Assembly (NCBI RefSeq): GCF_003171515.1
Contig: NC_089394.1
Coordinates: 1,736,001-1,800,000 of the forward strand
Direction of reading: 5' to 3'
From: Pyrenophora tritici-repentis
Taxonomy: Eukaryota > Ascomycota > Dothideomycetes > Pleosporales > Pleosporaceae
DNA length: 64,000 bases
The position numbers and the translations under genes were made by a program. Shown here piece after piece: positions 1-11,745 of this stretch; position 1 is the stretch's first letter; each line of letters begins with the position of its first letter. The notes beneath the pieces were generated by a model that did not search any database, was not told the origin of the DNA, and saw only the letters and a program-made list of their open reading frames with translations.

Positions 1-1480
1 GAGACTGTGGAAAGCTCTACGAGCCGTGTTAGACGCCGATCAACGAGTATACACGTTCAGCGACGATACCCAAGAGCTTCAAGTACAACGCCCGGGGCAG
101 TACCAATCCACCCAGTCCCCCACCGAAAGCTCCACCAAGTCCTCTACCCACACACCGCCCTACACAATCCTTTACCGAACAAGCAGTCATTTCCTCTCCC
201 TTCACAGGATCCGTTACCGATCGTCAGATACAATCACCTATAAGGCACCCTAACAAGTCGTCAGTCCCGTCTCTGAAACGACAATCTCCTTTTTGTAATG
301 GCCCCACAACCGACAATATGCCACTCTCCTTTCAACGGACTGCAGAACCGACAACAACATATTCGCCAAGCGATCACTGGTCGACGACGGAGGTAGCGAC
401 AACCAGTCGGGAAACTGATGGGCACTCCTTTGGGAGATAAGCCCCAGTCGTACAAAGCCGACATCGAGAGCGAGGCTAAAAACCTTGACTATATAAACAT
501 GGACTTTGGCCTCCCAGGCCTTACCGAAAGGTCCATTCAACATGCCGCCGGCATCACAGTGCATCGAACGAGAGGTCCAGCGCTACCTCAAACCCCCGCA
601 CATACCTAAGGTGTCCAAAACGGCATCCAGCAAAACTGACGACGACACGTATGCAAGGTCCGGCGGGAATGTATGCTGGGATAGCATTGAGTCGCCCTTG
701 GACACAGGAAAGGTGGGAATCTAAGAGCCAAGTACTGCACAAAAGTCTATCGCGAAAAGTCTCGGATCCGCACCCAAGAAGTGGATGGTGGACGCCAATG
801 GGAACCGTGAACACCTCCACGACACTCCCTCTCGCACCCGCTCAAGAACTCTCTTGGAGTTCATGACTCCCACACCATTGTTATCAGATCCTACACGCCA
901 AGGAAAACCCGCGTTCGAGTTCGGTCAGGCCAGGCCGTTGGTCGGTGCGGACCAGCGTGGTCCTCCCTATCCCTCTCAACCGCACACAAGCAGCGAAGTC
1001 ATGCCCCCTGTGTAAGAATGGGCGGTCGAGAGGCCATACCATCATTCACGATTTCACGCTTGGACCGAATGCCATCGAGCCATACATGTTCTCGTGGGCG
1101 GGCATATGGACTGAGCAGTCAAGAAACCGAGGCTCTTCGAATGCTACACCCAGGCAGCGAAAGACAAAGAAGGTCGAGGAAGATGGCAAGAAGGTCGACG
1201 GTGAGGTTGAAGATAGTGTTGATGAAGAGGAGGAAGGTGGCCGCGAAGAGGGGACCGTTGGCGAGGGTGGGACTGCTGATCGGTTTGGAGAAGACGACGA
1301 GGATGTGTTTCCTCTTGAAGGCGGCGGAGATGATGACGAGTAGCCTCGATTTTTGGATCCTGCCGACGGTCTAGGGCGAGATTACCAGAGATAATAGACT
1401 GGAGAAGTGTTCTATCCATCAAGCGCAAGATGTTGTGCATGACATATTGTCGAGACGCGGTGAGAGCCTTCACTAGTATT
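1..1480 (+). other. Decayed coding-like stretch at the left edge
   Basis: No intact gene is visible. Coding-like composition hops between the three forward frames: Ser/Thr/Pro-rich segments from 5-252 and 245-420, a segment from about 770 to 1013, and one from 945 to 1343 that ends in a very acidic Glu/Asp/Gly tail. Each is closed by stops and none has a convincing ATG plus splice signals joining it to the next. The simplest reading is an old gene or repeat broken by several frameshifts. It could also be the 3' part of a multi-exon gene entering from outside the window. I do not recognise the protein. Confidence 0.3.
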
Positions 1481-1620
1481 CACGGTGAATCAGGCTTCCC
1501 GTGCTCTGATTGGCCAGGCACTGATTAGTCAGCTGCTCCGTGCGCGCACCATAGATATTCTCCCTTCTCCCGTAGCTCCAATACAACAAGTTCACGCACG
1601 TTTCTCCACCTTCATCACAT

Positions 1621-2662
1621 ATGCCGCCCATTCCATGTCGTCAACGTACAGTGCCTTCCTCTCTGCTAGCCGTTGCTGTATCTCCTCCTCCATGACGGCC
1701 GCTGCCAGTCGCTTGGTGCCACCAAACAGAGCAAGCAGATCGCTACCTTACAGACAGATGCCGACGACTACAAGGCTAGGCTCAAGACTGAACACGCCGC
1801 ACATGTCAGATGCCGAAGCTGGTACAGCAAGACGGCCAAAGAGCTTTCCGATGCGAAACAGCAGTATCGGTAGCTCGTACATACCGAAGACGTAATCCGG
1901 GAGTCGGAGACGGAGCTTCGCGACATCAACACGAGCCTGCGACAGAGTTTAGACGAGGCGCTTAATGCCAAAGAAATCGCTCTTACCGAAGTTTCGGCGG
2001 CTCAAGATACTGCAAAAGAGCATATGAACCGCGTCAAGGCCGACTCCGTGCTGGAGATGGGCAAGATGGAAGCTCGAATGAACCGCGTCAAGGCTGAGTG
2101 CATGCTGGAGATGGACAAGATGAAGGCTCGGGTAGGAGATCTCGCCAAACACAATGACGAGACTGTCAGAAACTACGACGCCCGCGCCGTAGAGATGGGC
2201 TCGGTCTGGCAGACCAACCTCGCACTTCACGCCGAACAAAACAAGATAATCGTCGACCTAATGACACAAATGCTAAAGCTACAACTTCAACAGCAAACCG
2301 ATACCGCGGACCGACTTAGTGAGGCGTTGGAAGATGAGAAGATGAAGTCTATACGACAGGACTCGTACTACCGAGATGTAATGCAGACGCTGCAAGATAT
2401 GACTAAGGTACTCTCGGCCGACAAGCTTGCGTATGCGACACAGTTGAAAAACAAACTCCGGGACAACCAGGATAAGACTTTAGCTATGACCGAAGCGAAG
2501 AAGAAGATGATACAAGTTCCGTGGAGGCTAGCTGCTGCGTTTGTGAGGGTAGAGATACAGGATAGACTGGTTGCGAAAGCTATCGTGAAAGTCATGGTGA
2601 CGAAGAGTAGGCTTGAAAAAGTGAGGGGTCGCCTCCGTAATAAGGATACAATGATGACATAG
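1621..2662 (+). pseudogene. Coiled-coil protein relic with in-frame TAG
   Basis: One forward frame stays coiled-coil-like from about 1673 to the stop at 2660-2662, apart from a single TAG at 1871-1873. The heptad-like, charged sequence reads straight through that stop: KQQYR before it, LVHTEDVIRESE after it. The stop is therefore probably a lesion in a once continuous protein, and CAG to TAG would be the simplest change. Positions 2024-2077 and 2078-2131 are a 54-bp tandem duplication giving two 18-residue units that both begin MNRVKA. The part after the stop (from 2024, 212 codons) could still be expressed as a short coiled-coil protein. No start with a good context is evident upstream. Function unknown. 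Confidence 0.45.
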
Positions 2663-3134
2663 ATAGCCTATGCAATGGGCAATATGTAATAATACGGTAT
2701 AATAAGGTGTCACAAGGATGTATTTAGTAAAGACGTTTAGTAATAGGGCAGCGGTGATGTAGGTGTCTAAGACAGACATATGATTTGCAGCGTATTAGAG
2801 AAGGGACAGTATTTAAACACTTCAGGGTACAACTTACATGTCTCCAAATCTTCTTCAAATTATATCGCAGTAGGCTAATCGAGGAGATAATATATAATCA
2901 CATGCGTAATGCAATGTCAAGGTCCGACGATACACTATTTTGTTCTTCATGCCGTGAGCGATTTCGTATCTCTTCGTGCTACTGAGATAGCAGAGGCGCG
3001 TAGTAAATTAGAGAGCGCCTTGATCCATCACTCGTACTCACCATCGCCATGATGTTTGTCGTGGAGAGTAGAATGTCAGGTATCTTCCCTGGTGCTTAAA
3101 ATACGGTACCGACACTGTCATGGCACAACCGACC
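2663..3134. other. Gene-poor interval
   Basis: AT-rich sequence without a convincing reading frame, splice pattern or repeat. Confidence 0.4.
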
Positions 3135-3580
3135 TTACAGCGAGGCACTCCCAAAATTACCGCATCTAAAAGTCCTCAACTGATCACACCGACGCAGCAA
3201 ATTTGCGATCGAAAAGAACTTTCGGCCGTACTTATCGTCGTACGGCCGGTGGGTGTTCAGACCGACAAAGAAGTATCCCAAGATGGTGTCGTCGTAAGTC
3301 TGTATCGGTACGACAAAGAATACTCTTATCGGACCCCCAAAGGCACGCTTTCCAATGCCACGGGTCCAAACTCTCGTCATATGATGCGATGATAGTCATA
3401 CCAATGATTTCTAGTGGGCTGAGCGACGACATACCTCTGGTAACGAGATGATACCAGCACCCATCTACCTCCTTGGTATTGTCCAGACTGATCGCCAGCA
3501 CCATCTGAAGATCGGTACGCGTATCGACAGGTGCTATCCCTCTGGTCCGTAACTTGACGCCTTGCTGTAACGCGCCCCAT
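3135..3580 (-). pseudogene. Fragment of a hybrid histidine kinase (GAF region), antisense
   Basis: On the minus strand, 3380-3210 encodes a peptide running GKRAFGGPI, then VPIQTYDDTILGY, then VGLNTHRPYDDKY. It lines up residue for residue with the histidine kinase encoded at about 13060-13200 (EKRAFGDPI, VPIRSYDATIVGY, VGLNTRRPYDDEY). The similarity fades beyond the NLL motif. Toward the 5' side (3381-3580) the open frame changes, so at least one frameshift separates the parts. There is no start codon, no kinase core and no receiver. This is a decayed fragment of a paralogue of that gene family, in reverse orientation to the intact gene 10 kb away. Because residues differ throughout, it is an old or diverged copy, not a recent duplication. 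Confidence 0.7.
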
Positions 3581-4113
3581 TGGGAGGTTAGTTGGGCCTA
3601 CACAGTGTGTGGCTGCATCCTACGCCCATGAAGCCGCCTAGATTGTATGAGGAGTCGGCCTTGGCCATGCCCAAGATTGTCGACAGCATGGCTGACTGAC
3701 AACTGCTTTCATCATGCACCGGCTCTTTCATTTACGCCTCTACTGGCGTCCTTCCCTCGTCGATCACGAACGTTGGTGCATAGTTGACAGTGAGAATTAA
3801 TTCTACCCAGATAACCCGAAAATCGATAAGGAAGAGATCATCGACATTGTTGTATCTACGACGAGCAGATTCTCTTGGAATATGGTCAAGGGTCCTCGAG
3901 GTAGAAGGTCAGATTTTCATGAGCTTGGCTCTACGCGTCCGTGATCTTTATGCTGTCGCTTGACTTGAGCATGCTTCGTATGTACCTAGTTATCGCGTGG
4001 AATACAAAGGCCTATATGTATGTGAGATTAGTGTGGATAGACCAGGTTTGTTGACGTTGTGTATTGGCCATGCGTTCATTTCCTGAAGCTAACTAGTACC
4101 CGCAAGTACATTG
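3581..4113. other. Gene-poor interval
   Basis: No reading frame or repeat that I can support. It separates the kinase relic from the helicase relic. Confidence 0.4.
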
Positions 4114-5816
4114 CATGGTGCATGCTTCTGTCAAGAGCTGCAGGGAAAAGACAAAGTAATGGGTCCAGATGCTGCTCAGATGATCTTCAACTGCAGAAAG
4201 TTTGCTGAAGGTACCGACATACTCAAGCAATCAACGTCTCCGGAGGAGCTCCTCCGCTTCAAAACCCTTGGCAAGGAATTCGAGCATGTTCCAAACGAAG
4301 AGCAGCAGTTGATTGCTCTAGATACAACTTCGTCTGAAATTGGTGTGACCACAATCATTGGCCCGCCAGGTTGTGGCAAGACGATGGTGGACATCCGAAT
4401 CCTCTGGGCACATACAAGGCTGGGACGTCGCGTCATGGGAGCTGCTCCTACAAATTCGGCTCGCGACTCACTCGTACAAGGCTTCATCAAGCAGAACAGT
4501 AGCCGACCGGTCAGCGAGCAGGTCCCAGATCACAAGTGGGTCGTCTTCACTGGTGGACAAGTGAGCATCGAAGGTGCATTGCGACTTGGGTTTGACCAGA
4601 TGAAGGAGCTCAACCCAGAGAAGGAGCTTATGGAGCGGAACAGCGCATACTGGGCCCACCTCTGCGATGTTTAGTCGCGCAACCGAGCCCCCCTTGCCGC
4701 GTATAGTGTCGGCCTCAAGCTGCTTCACCGTATTGCTGTCTGGAAGAGCGATGTATCATACGACAGTCCGCACCAAGGTGGCGATCAGCTCTATACGTGG
4801 GCCAATGACTTCGATAACACCAAGGCCAACCTCAAGTACATCCAGGACCCAGAACAGCACGGCCGCTCCGAGAAGCATATTGAAGCCCTCGAACTGACGC
4901 TGCAGAGGTGCTTCTTGAAGGAAGTGTCTGTCTGTTTTTGCACAATCTCAACGTCGGCCCACCCTCTCTTGCTCGAGAGTGGTATCTGGGATGGAGTCAT
5001 CATCGACGAGGCCGCCCGTGAGACGCGTGCTGGAATGGCGACTATCATGGGTGCATTTAGTGGCCGAATTCGCCACTTCACTCTGTCGGGAGATCACTGG
5101 CAAGGCGAGGGCATTGTGGTTGGCAGAAACTCCAATATTGGCTTGAAAATCCTTTCCCGCAACGTCTTCGAGCAGTTGCCGATGTTCAGCGACTCTACGG
5201 CCGACAGGTCTCAGTTGAGCTGCCGCACATCAACGCACAGCATGTGTTCGGAGAGTGGCTGCGGAGCGCATGTGTTGAATCTCTCTGGCTCCAGTATAAC
5301 TCCACCCCTACTCCAACCTTTCTCAAGATCAAGTTTGCGGGTCCATTGGAAGCTTTTGCTGGTCCTCAACCCCCTCAGCTTCCTATGCCTTCTGGTCCGT
5401 CTGGTCCATCTGGTCCGTTTGCCCCGCCTGTCCCTTCTGGTCTTGCTGGTCTTTCTGATGAGGAGGATTATGGTCTTTTGTCGCCTTCTGGTCCCCTGGA
5501 TCATGATGATACAAATATGCTTTCCCCAACAATATCGAACCCCGAAGCAACAGACGAAGGGCTTTCGTGGCAACTACCACAAGGTCTAACATCTGGAACA
5601 GCCCGCTATCTTGAGCGATCAACGAAAGTGGGTCCACTCTTGCGTTTGGAATTTGGCAGACCAGGCAATGACGTTCTTTCGATCATACTCAGCAACCGTT
5701 TCTCCGGCGAAGCGATGTGGTTCAGGAAAATGAAGGATAAATCATTTCTTCCCAAGAAAGCCATGTATGGCCAAGGAACGGGTCGCTGCTTACCTGCAGT
5801 CAATACGCAGCACTGA
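4114..5816 (+). pseudogene. Broken superfamily 1 (Upf1/Dna2-like) helicase
   Basis: The frame from about 4114 carries a Walker A motif GPPGCGKT at 4360-4383. After an in-frame TAG at 4672-4674 the same frame continues to a Walker B-like VIIDEAAR near 4999-5022. This spacing and the DEAA form fit AAA_11/AAA_12 type SF1 helicases. Around 5180-5200 the coding signal moves to another frame (QRLYGRQVSVELPH onward), consistent with a frameshift just after the Walker B block. It then runs through a Gly-Pro-Ser rich stretch (5394-5460) to a stop at 5814-5816. Helicase motifs IV-VI are not recognisable. There is no obvious N-terminus. The stop and the shift have no splice signals around them, so I call it a pseudogene. 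Such helicases occur as old transposon or NLR-like accessory genes, but origin here is unknown. Confidence 0.6.
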
Positions 5817-7088
5817 TAAACACATACACATTATTGTGTATTTTGCAATGCGATTGCAAACATGTTACATCCCCTCACCTCTTACTGGCGCCGGAATCCG
5901 TCTTGCACCTGTCTCATTAGAGCATCAGTCCGGAGAGCATCAGTCCGGAATGGAAGTGGGAAATGCTGCCAACGACTAAACCAGATGCGCATGTGTCGAT
6001 CGTCGATGTCTGTCCAATGATGCCTTGCGGACCCATGTTTGGAACACGCATATTCCGAGAACTCCGCTTGTATCCATATCATATGAAAAAGCGAATCCTG
6101 TAATCTCCTTCACTGGAATGTCCATGGGCAGTTCCGACAGGCGGGTGCAATGATGACATCCCTGGCTCCTGGGAGAGCCCGGATCGGTACCAAAATTTAT
6201 TGGATCACTGCAACACCAATCACGCAGACGAGCCTTTACTGTGGTCCATCACCACAGAAACTCAATGCGGCCTGGGTTTCGACTCGCGGGCTGATCTGGA
6301 GAAGCATCAGGTTATATACCACCCTGGGGCAGATTCGACACCATCTGATGTACCGGAAAGCGCCCAGGATGGTCAACGCGCAACGTCAATACCATCTGGT
6401 GTACCGGATATCGTTCCAATGAGTCAATAAAGAAGGTCGAGAGCACAACGGACGCAGGCAAGAGCCGAGTGCTGGACCCGGGAAATTGATGCAGATTTGG
6501 ACCAATGCGTACGAGCAGACGGGTTTGCATGCAAGAGTACACTTATTCGACAGTGGCTCGAACGGCGTACCCTGAATTTCTCATTTGTTGTCAGTATCAC
6601 TAGCAAGACCACTCTAGGTTTACAATTGTCTACAACGGTGTATACATGTAGAGGCAAGATGTCTTTTTTACTTACCATCCTCAAACTCTTCTAGATCACC
6701 TATAGGATCATGGGCAGCTACACGAACGCAAATAGACTGATCCTTTAAATCACTATAATAAGCTGCAAACTTTCAAGGACGCAGTTTCAAGGTTTTCCAG
6801 GCGGAGAAATTGGGTGTGAAAGTAAGGCTTGCTGGTTTGGGGAGAGTGCAGGTCGCGAGCTGTCGTTGCAGCAAGTACTACCTAATGTGGCTAGGCGGCA
6901 GGCCCCGGCCTAACACTACGCCAACACACATGCTTCTGGGCGGCTCATTCATAACCATCGACAGCCTCCTCTTTCACCGCTCCATCGCCAGCTGCAGCAT
7001 TCTTCACCTCTGCGCCAAACGAAAAGCGAGACACGAAAGAAACACGATAAGCCGACAAGCACGATAGCCGCCGGCTGCGCTCCCAAGT
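5817..7088. other. Gene-poor interval with small duplications
   Basis: No intact gene. 5923-5950 contains a 15-bp tandem duplication (AGCATCAGTCCGGAG). 6197-6430 is an open stretch whose translation contains CGLGFDSRADLEKHQ followed by a second His. That is a C2H2 zinc-finger pattern lacking its first cysteine. The same stretch repeats a CCATCTGRTGTACCGG unit about 48 bp apart (near 6341 and 6391). The last 300 bp before 7089 are the presumed VAC8 promoter. Confidence 0.35.
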
Positions 7089-9075
7089 ATGGGTCTCTCC
7101 GACGTCTGCTACAGATTCCTCTGCTGCGGCAGTAAGTTGCAAAGCTTGTATCGCATGGCATATTTACTAATATGGAATGTGCAGCACGCTCGAGAGACAG
7201 TATATACGACCCGGTGCTGGCAGACAGTGAGCGGGAAGCTGTTGCCGACCTGTTGGGCTTCCTGGAAAACGTACGGCTACCGCCCGCCTCATAAACACAC
7301 CGACACATACTGATTCCAGCAGCGAGCCGAAACCGACTTCTTCTCGGGCGAGCCCCTCCGCGCATTAAGCACCCTCGTCTACTCGGACAACATCGATTTG
7401 CAGCGCTCGGCAAGCTTGACGTTTGCCGAGATAACAGAGCGAGGTACTTGACCCGATAGCTGCGCATGGCCCACAACTGATAAACGTCGGCGTAGATGTC
7501 AGAGAAGTCGACCGCGACACGCTGGAGCCTATCCTGTTCCTCCTCCAGAACCCCGACATAGAAGTGCAGCGTGCCGCGAGTGCCGCGCTCGGCAACCTCG
7601 CCGTAAACAGTACGTGCACCCAACAGCTCCCGGCCGGAGCGTGCTAACCCTCGCAGCCGAGAACAAAGTGGCCATTGTCGCACTGGGCGGGCTCGCGCCT
7701 CTGATTAAGCAGATGAACTCGCCTAATGTCGAGGTACAATGTAACGCCGTCGGCTGCATCACCAACCTAGCCACGCACGAGGACAACAAGGCCAAGATTG
7801 CACGGTCGGGCGCACTGCAACCCCTCACCCGGTTGGCCAAGTCCAAAGACATGCGCGTGCAAAGAAATGCGACGGGCGCGCTGCTGAACATGACGCATTC
7901 AGGTAGGCTGCGCGCATTTTTCTGCAAGGTTTTGTGCTAACACGCAATCAGACGACAACCGACAACAGCTCGTAAACGCCGGCGCCATCCCCGTCCTCGT
8001 CCAGCTGCTCTCGTCGTCCGATGTCGACGTTCAGTACTACTGCACCACGGCGCTCAGCAACATCGCTGTCGATTCCAGCAATCGCGCCAAGTTGGCACAG
8101 ACCGAGGGCAGGCTGGTCGGCTCCCTCGTACACCTCATGGAGTCATCCTCGCCAAAGGTACAGTGCCAGGCTGCACTTGCTCTACGTAACCTTGCCTCGG
8201 ACGAGCGCTACCAGCTGGAAATTGTACGCGCTCGCGGCCTGCCATCTCTCCTTCGTCTCCTACAGTCATCATACTTGCCACTTATTCTATCCGCTGTTGC
8301 ATGCATACGAAACATTTCAATCCACCCCGCAAACGAGTCGCCTATCATCGAAGCCGGTTTCCTCAGGCCGCTGGTAGACCTGCTCGGCTCCACCGATAAC
8401 GACGAGATCCAGTGTCACGCAATATCCACCCTCCGCAACCTCGCCGCAAGCTCAGACAAGAACAAGCAACTGGTTCTCGAGGCCGGCGCTGTGCAAAAGT
8501 GCAAGTCGCTTGTGCTCAACGTGCGGCTTCCAGTCCAGTCCGAGATGACGGCAGCTATTGCAGTCCTCGCTCTCAGCGAAGAGCTGAAGCCTCATCTGCT
8601 CAACCTTGGAGTTTTCGATGTCCTTATCCCACTCACAGAGTCGGAGAGCATCGAGGTACAAGGCAACAGTGCTGCTGCACTCGGCAACCTATCGTCCAAG
8701 GGTAAGTTCAACTCAAATCCCATCCGTTCGTCGCTAACAAGTGCAGTCGGTGATTATTCCATCTTTATCCAAAATTGGACCGAGCCCGCCGGCGGAATCC
8801 ACGGCTACCTACGCCGCTTCTTGGCCAGTGGAGACCCGACCTTCCAGCACATCGCCATCTGGACGCTGCTACAATTACTCGAATCAGAAGACGCAAAACT
8901 GATGGAGCACATCGGCAAGTCGAACGAAATCATCGAAATGGTTACGGAGATTGCCGAACGCAACATCGAGTCGGACGATGAAGACAACGAGGACGGCGAG
9001 GGCGAGGTTGTCACCCTTGCACGCAGGTGTCTTGAGCTTTTGGGCAAGAGCCCCAAGACCCTGGTTGAAGGGTAA
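7089..9075 (+). CDS. VAC8: Vac8, armadillo-repeat vacuolar membrane protein
   Basis: Vac8 anchors to the vacuole membrane and serves as adaptor for vacuole inheritance, nucleus-vacuole contact, autophagy and homotypic fusion. Seven exons by hand: 7089-7131, 7185-7270, about 7323-7443, 7496-7609, 7657-7902, 7952-8701, 8747-9075, giving 562 residues with frame kept throughout. The N-terminus MGLSDVC..CC has Gly2 for N-myristoylation and Cys7/12/13 for palmitoylation, as in the yeast protein. From about residue 45 to 450 there are successive armadillo repeats with the usual [22 protein letters not shown] signature. The C-terminus holds an acidic patch ([12 protein letters not shown]). The third acceptor is a CAGCAG tandem (7317-7322), so an isoform with one extra Gln is possible. 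The length matches the family. Very sure of the family. Confidence 0.95.
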
Positions 9076-9624
9076 AAAAGAACATCGGATGGCATTTTAT
9101 ACCCTGTTCATCAGATTTTGATTGCTCTGTTTCCCCTGCTCGTCCCCACCCCGTTTATTTTCCTGTTGATGCGTTCATGGTAAATACTGCTACAGGCAGT
9201 TTGGAGATTGGCGTTCATGGAGTAGCTGTGTCTTTGGTATCTCTAGCGAGCATTGGCGGAGCAGTATCCTTTACACATCGGCATGCACATATCTTACCAC
9301 CACTCTCAGCCGAGTATTCGACGCAGAATTTGTAATTGATAGAATTGGATGCAAGATTCCGTCATCGTAGCAATGAATCAAACGATGTTCGGAACGACTA
9401 GTGAGCTTTTGACCATGTACTGTTACGCGTGTTGGGTTTCTCTTCTCCATTGGCTCTTTATATAGGACCTTAGGTACCAAACCCCCGCTCCGCCCCGCCC
9501 CTCATCTGGCCATGTGACATCGCGTTCTACGAATTCTAGCGCGGTTTTTCTCGCCGATTCTCCGAAATATTTCTCGACCACAACCAACTCTCCACCCCGC
9601 AAACCCCACCTCATTGCAACAGTA
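9076..9624. other. Intergenic: VAC8 3' end and RPC53 promoter
   Basis: No gene seen. A TATA-like TTTATATAGG lies at 9458-9467, about 160 bp before the next start codon. Confidence 0.4.
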
Positions 9625-11408
9625 ATGGCACCAAGAGGGCAGTCAAGTACCCGCGCCCGCGGTAGCGCAAGAGGAGGTGCAAATGCAGCGCGACCATCTG
9701 CAAGCGATGCGACTCCGCAAACCACTGCAACAGACCAGACTGCAGAACAAGTTGAAAGCGACTCAAAGCCAGCTGTCACAGGAGAGGGTATCACAACGAC
9801 TACCGAGTCGCAAGCCTCTGTTCAGGCGGGTACCTCGTACGTTTGACATGAATCCGTCCGTACAAACCGCAATGCTGACGTCTACACAGTACAGAGACTT
9901 CCGTCCGTCCTCCCGCACAACGACTCGGTAGTCTTCAAGGCTCGGTTCCGCCTTCACGATCAGCCTCACCGGCGGTACGCGGCCGCGGTGGCACAAGTCG
10001 AGGGAAACGGGGCGTCAAACTACCTAGCTTTACAGGACGCAGGAGTAAAGAAGAGCGAGATGCCATGGTGCAAGAGCAGGCAGCCCGAGATCGCGAAAGG
10101 ACCAAAGAGCAGATAGCAGCTGATGAGAAAAAGAGGAGAGACATGGAGTATGCTCGAAAACGGGAAGATAAAAGAAAGAACTTCAGAGGTGGTTACAGTG
10201 GCGTAGCAACAGGCCCTTTCTCACTTGGAAGTTCTAAAGAAGGCATGTCAAATCTCTTCACATGCTAGACTGCATTAACAATTACCATAGATAGGAAAAA
10301 CAACTCCAGGCCTGGATACTCAGGGTTCGGCTCAGGATTCGGCTCAGGTTCGGGTTCTCGAGCAGAGCGTGTCAAGAATGAGGATGGTAGTTATGGAGGT
10401 TCAGGTCACCAATCAACGCGAGGCGGAGGCGGCTCATCTACCAAGAGAGAGGATGGTGGCCTTGTGTCGTCAGAGGAAGAGGAAGAGGATACTGAAGTAC
10501 ACCAACCCCGCATGAACATCGACGAACTTAAAATATCCTCAGACGATTTCGCCGGCAAAGCACCAGAGCCCACGAGCATGGCGCAACTGCCAGTTCGCGC
10601 TGGCAGGAAGGAACATCAGGAACGAAAGCCCGGTTACAACACAGAGGCCAGCACGGCGAAGGTACTCGAGCAGGCAGAGGGAAAAACACCAAAGCTGAAG
10701 AGCGAGTCCAAGGAAGTAAAGGTTGAAGGAGGCAGCGACGACGAAACCATGTCTGATGCAGGCAAAACAGGTCTGCCAGATGCTCCAGCTCTAAAACAAG
10801 ACCCAAGTGTTGAACATAGGCCCAAGCCAAAGACCACAGATCCAGCACAGCCTGCCTTTCAAACTGATGACGACCGTGCAGAATGGGAGCGTATCCAACT
10901 GCACAGACGTCTCATAATCGCGGAATTTGGCCCGACAGAGACGCCAGAAGTGGATAGTTCAGGGGATGCAGTCATGGCAGGCACAGCCGAGAAGCCCACG
11001 GTACGGACTAACAACGTCTATCTCTTCCAGATACCACCTCTCATGCCCGAAGTGGAAGCATCCATCAAGAAAGAAGCACCAGATCCCAAACCAGAAGCAA
11101 AGATCAAGCTCGAAGAAGGGGGTTTCTCCGATCCGACCGCCAAGCCCACGAGCGTTCGTTTTGGAAGCGGACTAGTGGGCAAACTGCGCGTACACAAATC
11201 GGGTCGTACCACGCTGGATTGGGGCGGCACAAGCTTTGAGGTCACCGATGTTCGCGCCGGCTCGGGGTCGCGCCAGGAGGTAGTTAGTATGGAGTTTACG
11301 CCGGAGAACCAACGGTCAGCGCCCGAAGATGCTGGGGATGCCTACAGTCTAGGCCCGGTCAAGGGCAAGTTTGTAGTGACGCCGGATCTTGAGACCATGT
11401 TCAAGTAG
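9625..11408 (+). CDS. RPC53: RNA polymerase III subunit Rpc53/RPC4
   Basis: Subunit of RNA polymerase III acting in termination and reinitiation at tRNA and 5S genes. Exons 9625-9836, 9890-10242 and 10291-11408 give 560 residues. The N-terminal half is low-complexity and basic/acidic: MAPRGQSS start, RGRGG stretch, then KRGVKLPSFTGRRSKEER, a conserved element of this family. The C-terminal ~130 residues (NNVYLFQIPPLMP ... VGKLRVHKSGRTTLDWGG ... EVVSMEF) match the Rpc4 domain. The second intron must start with GC (GCATGT at 10243) to keep frame with the ATAG acceptor at 10287-10290; GT alternatives lead to stops. The start was chosen at the first in-frame ATG after a pyrimidine-rich leader. 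Confidence 0.9.
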
Positions 11409-11745
11409 GGCTGTGATGGTATACGATGCATTCTTAGTATCGGAGTAGTATAATGATGATACCCTATAGCCATCGGCCTGCTTTATCGGCTGTCTGGCTG
11501 GGAATATTAAGCCCAAGTATACATTTCGCACCTGCATTAGTCCCGGCCTGGTGCCGGACAGCGTCAAAAGCAAAGTATGAGTAGCGCCATGCGTGGCCAG
11601 CTGGTGCGATTACGTCCTGTGACGACTCTCATCTCAAGTAACTTGTGCAGACGTATCTACTACATGTACCACGGTAGTAACGGCCCTTGCAGCGTGTCAA
11701 GCGCGCGTTCAGACGAGCAGACGCACAGACCAATCGGGATCTACC
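11409..11745. other. Intergenic spacer between RPC53 and the histidine kinase
   Basis: No feature recognised. It presumably holds the RPC53 3' UTR and the kinase promoter. Confidence 0.4.

Noticed and set aside
5394..5460. Collagen-like protein
   Set aside because: The Gly-Pro-Ser run is short and belongs to the broken helicase frame.
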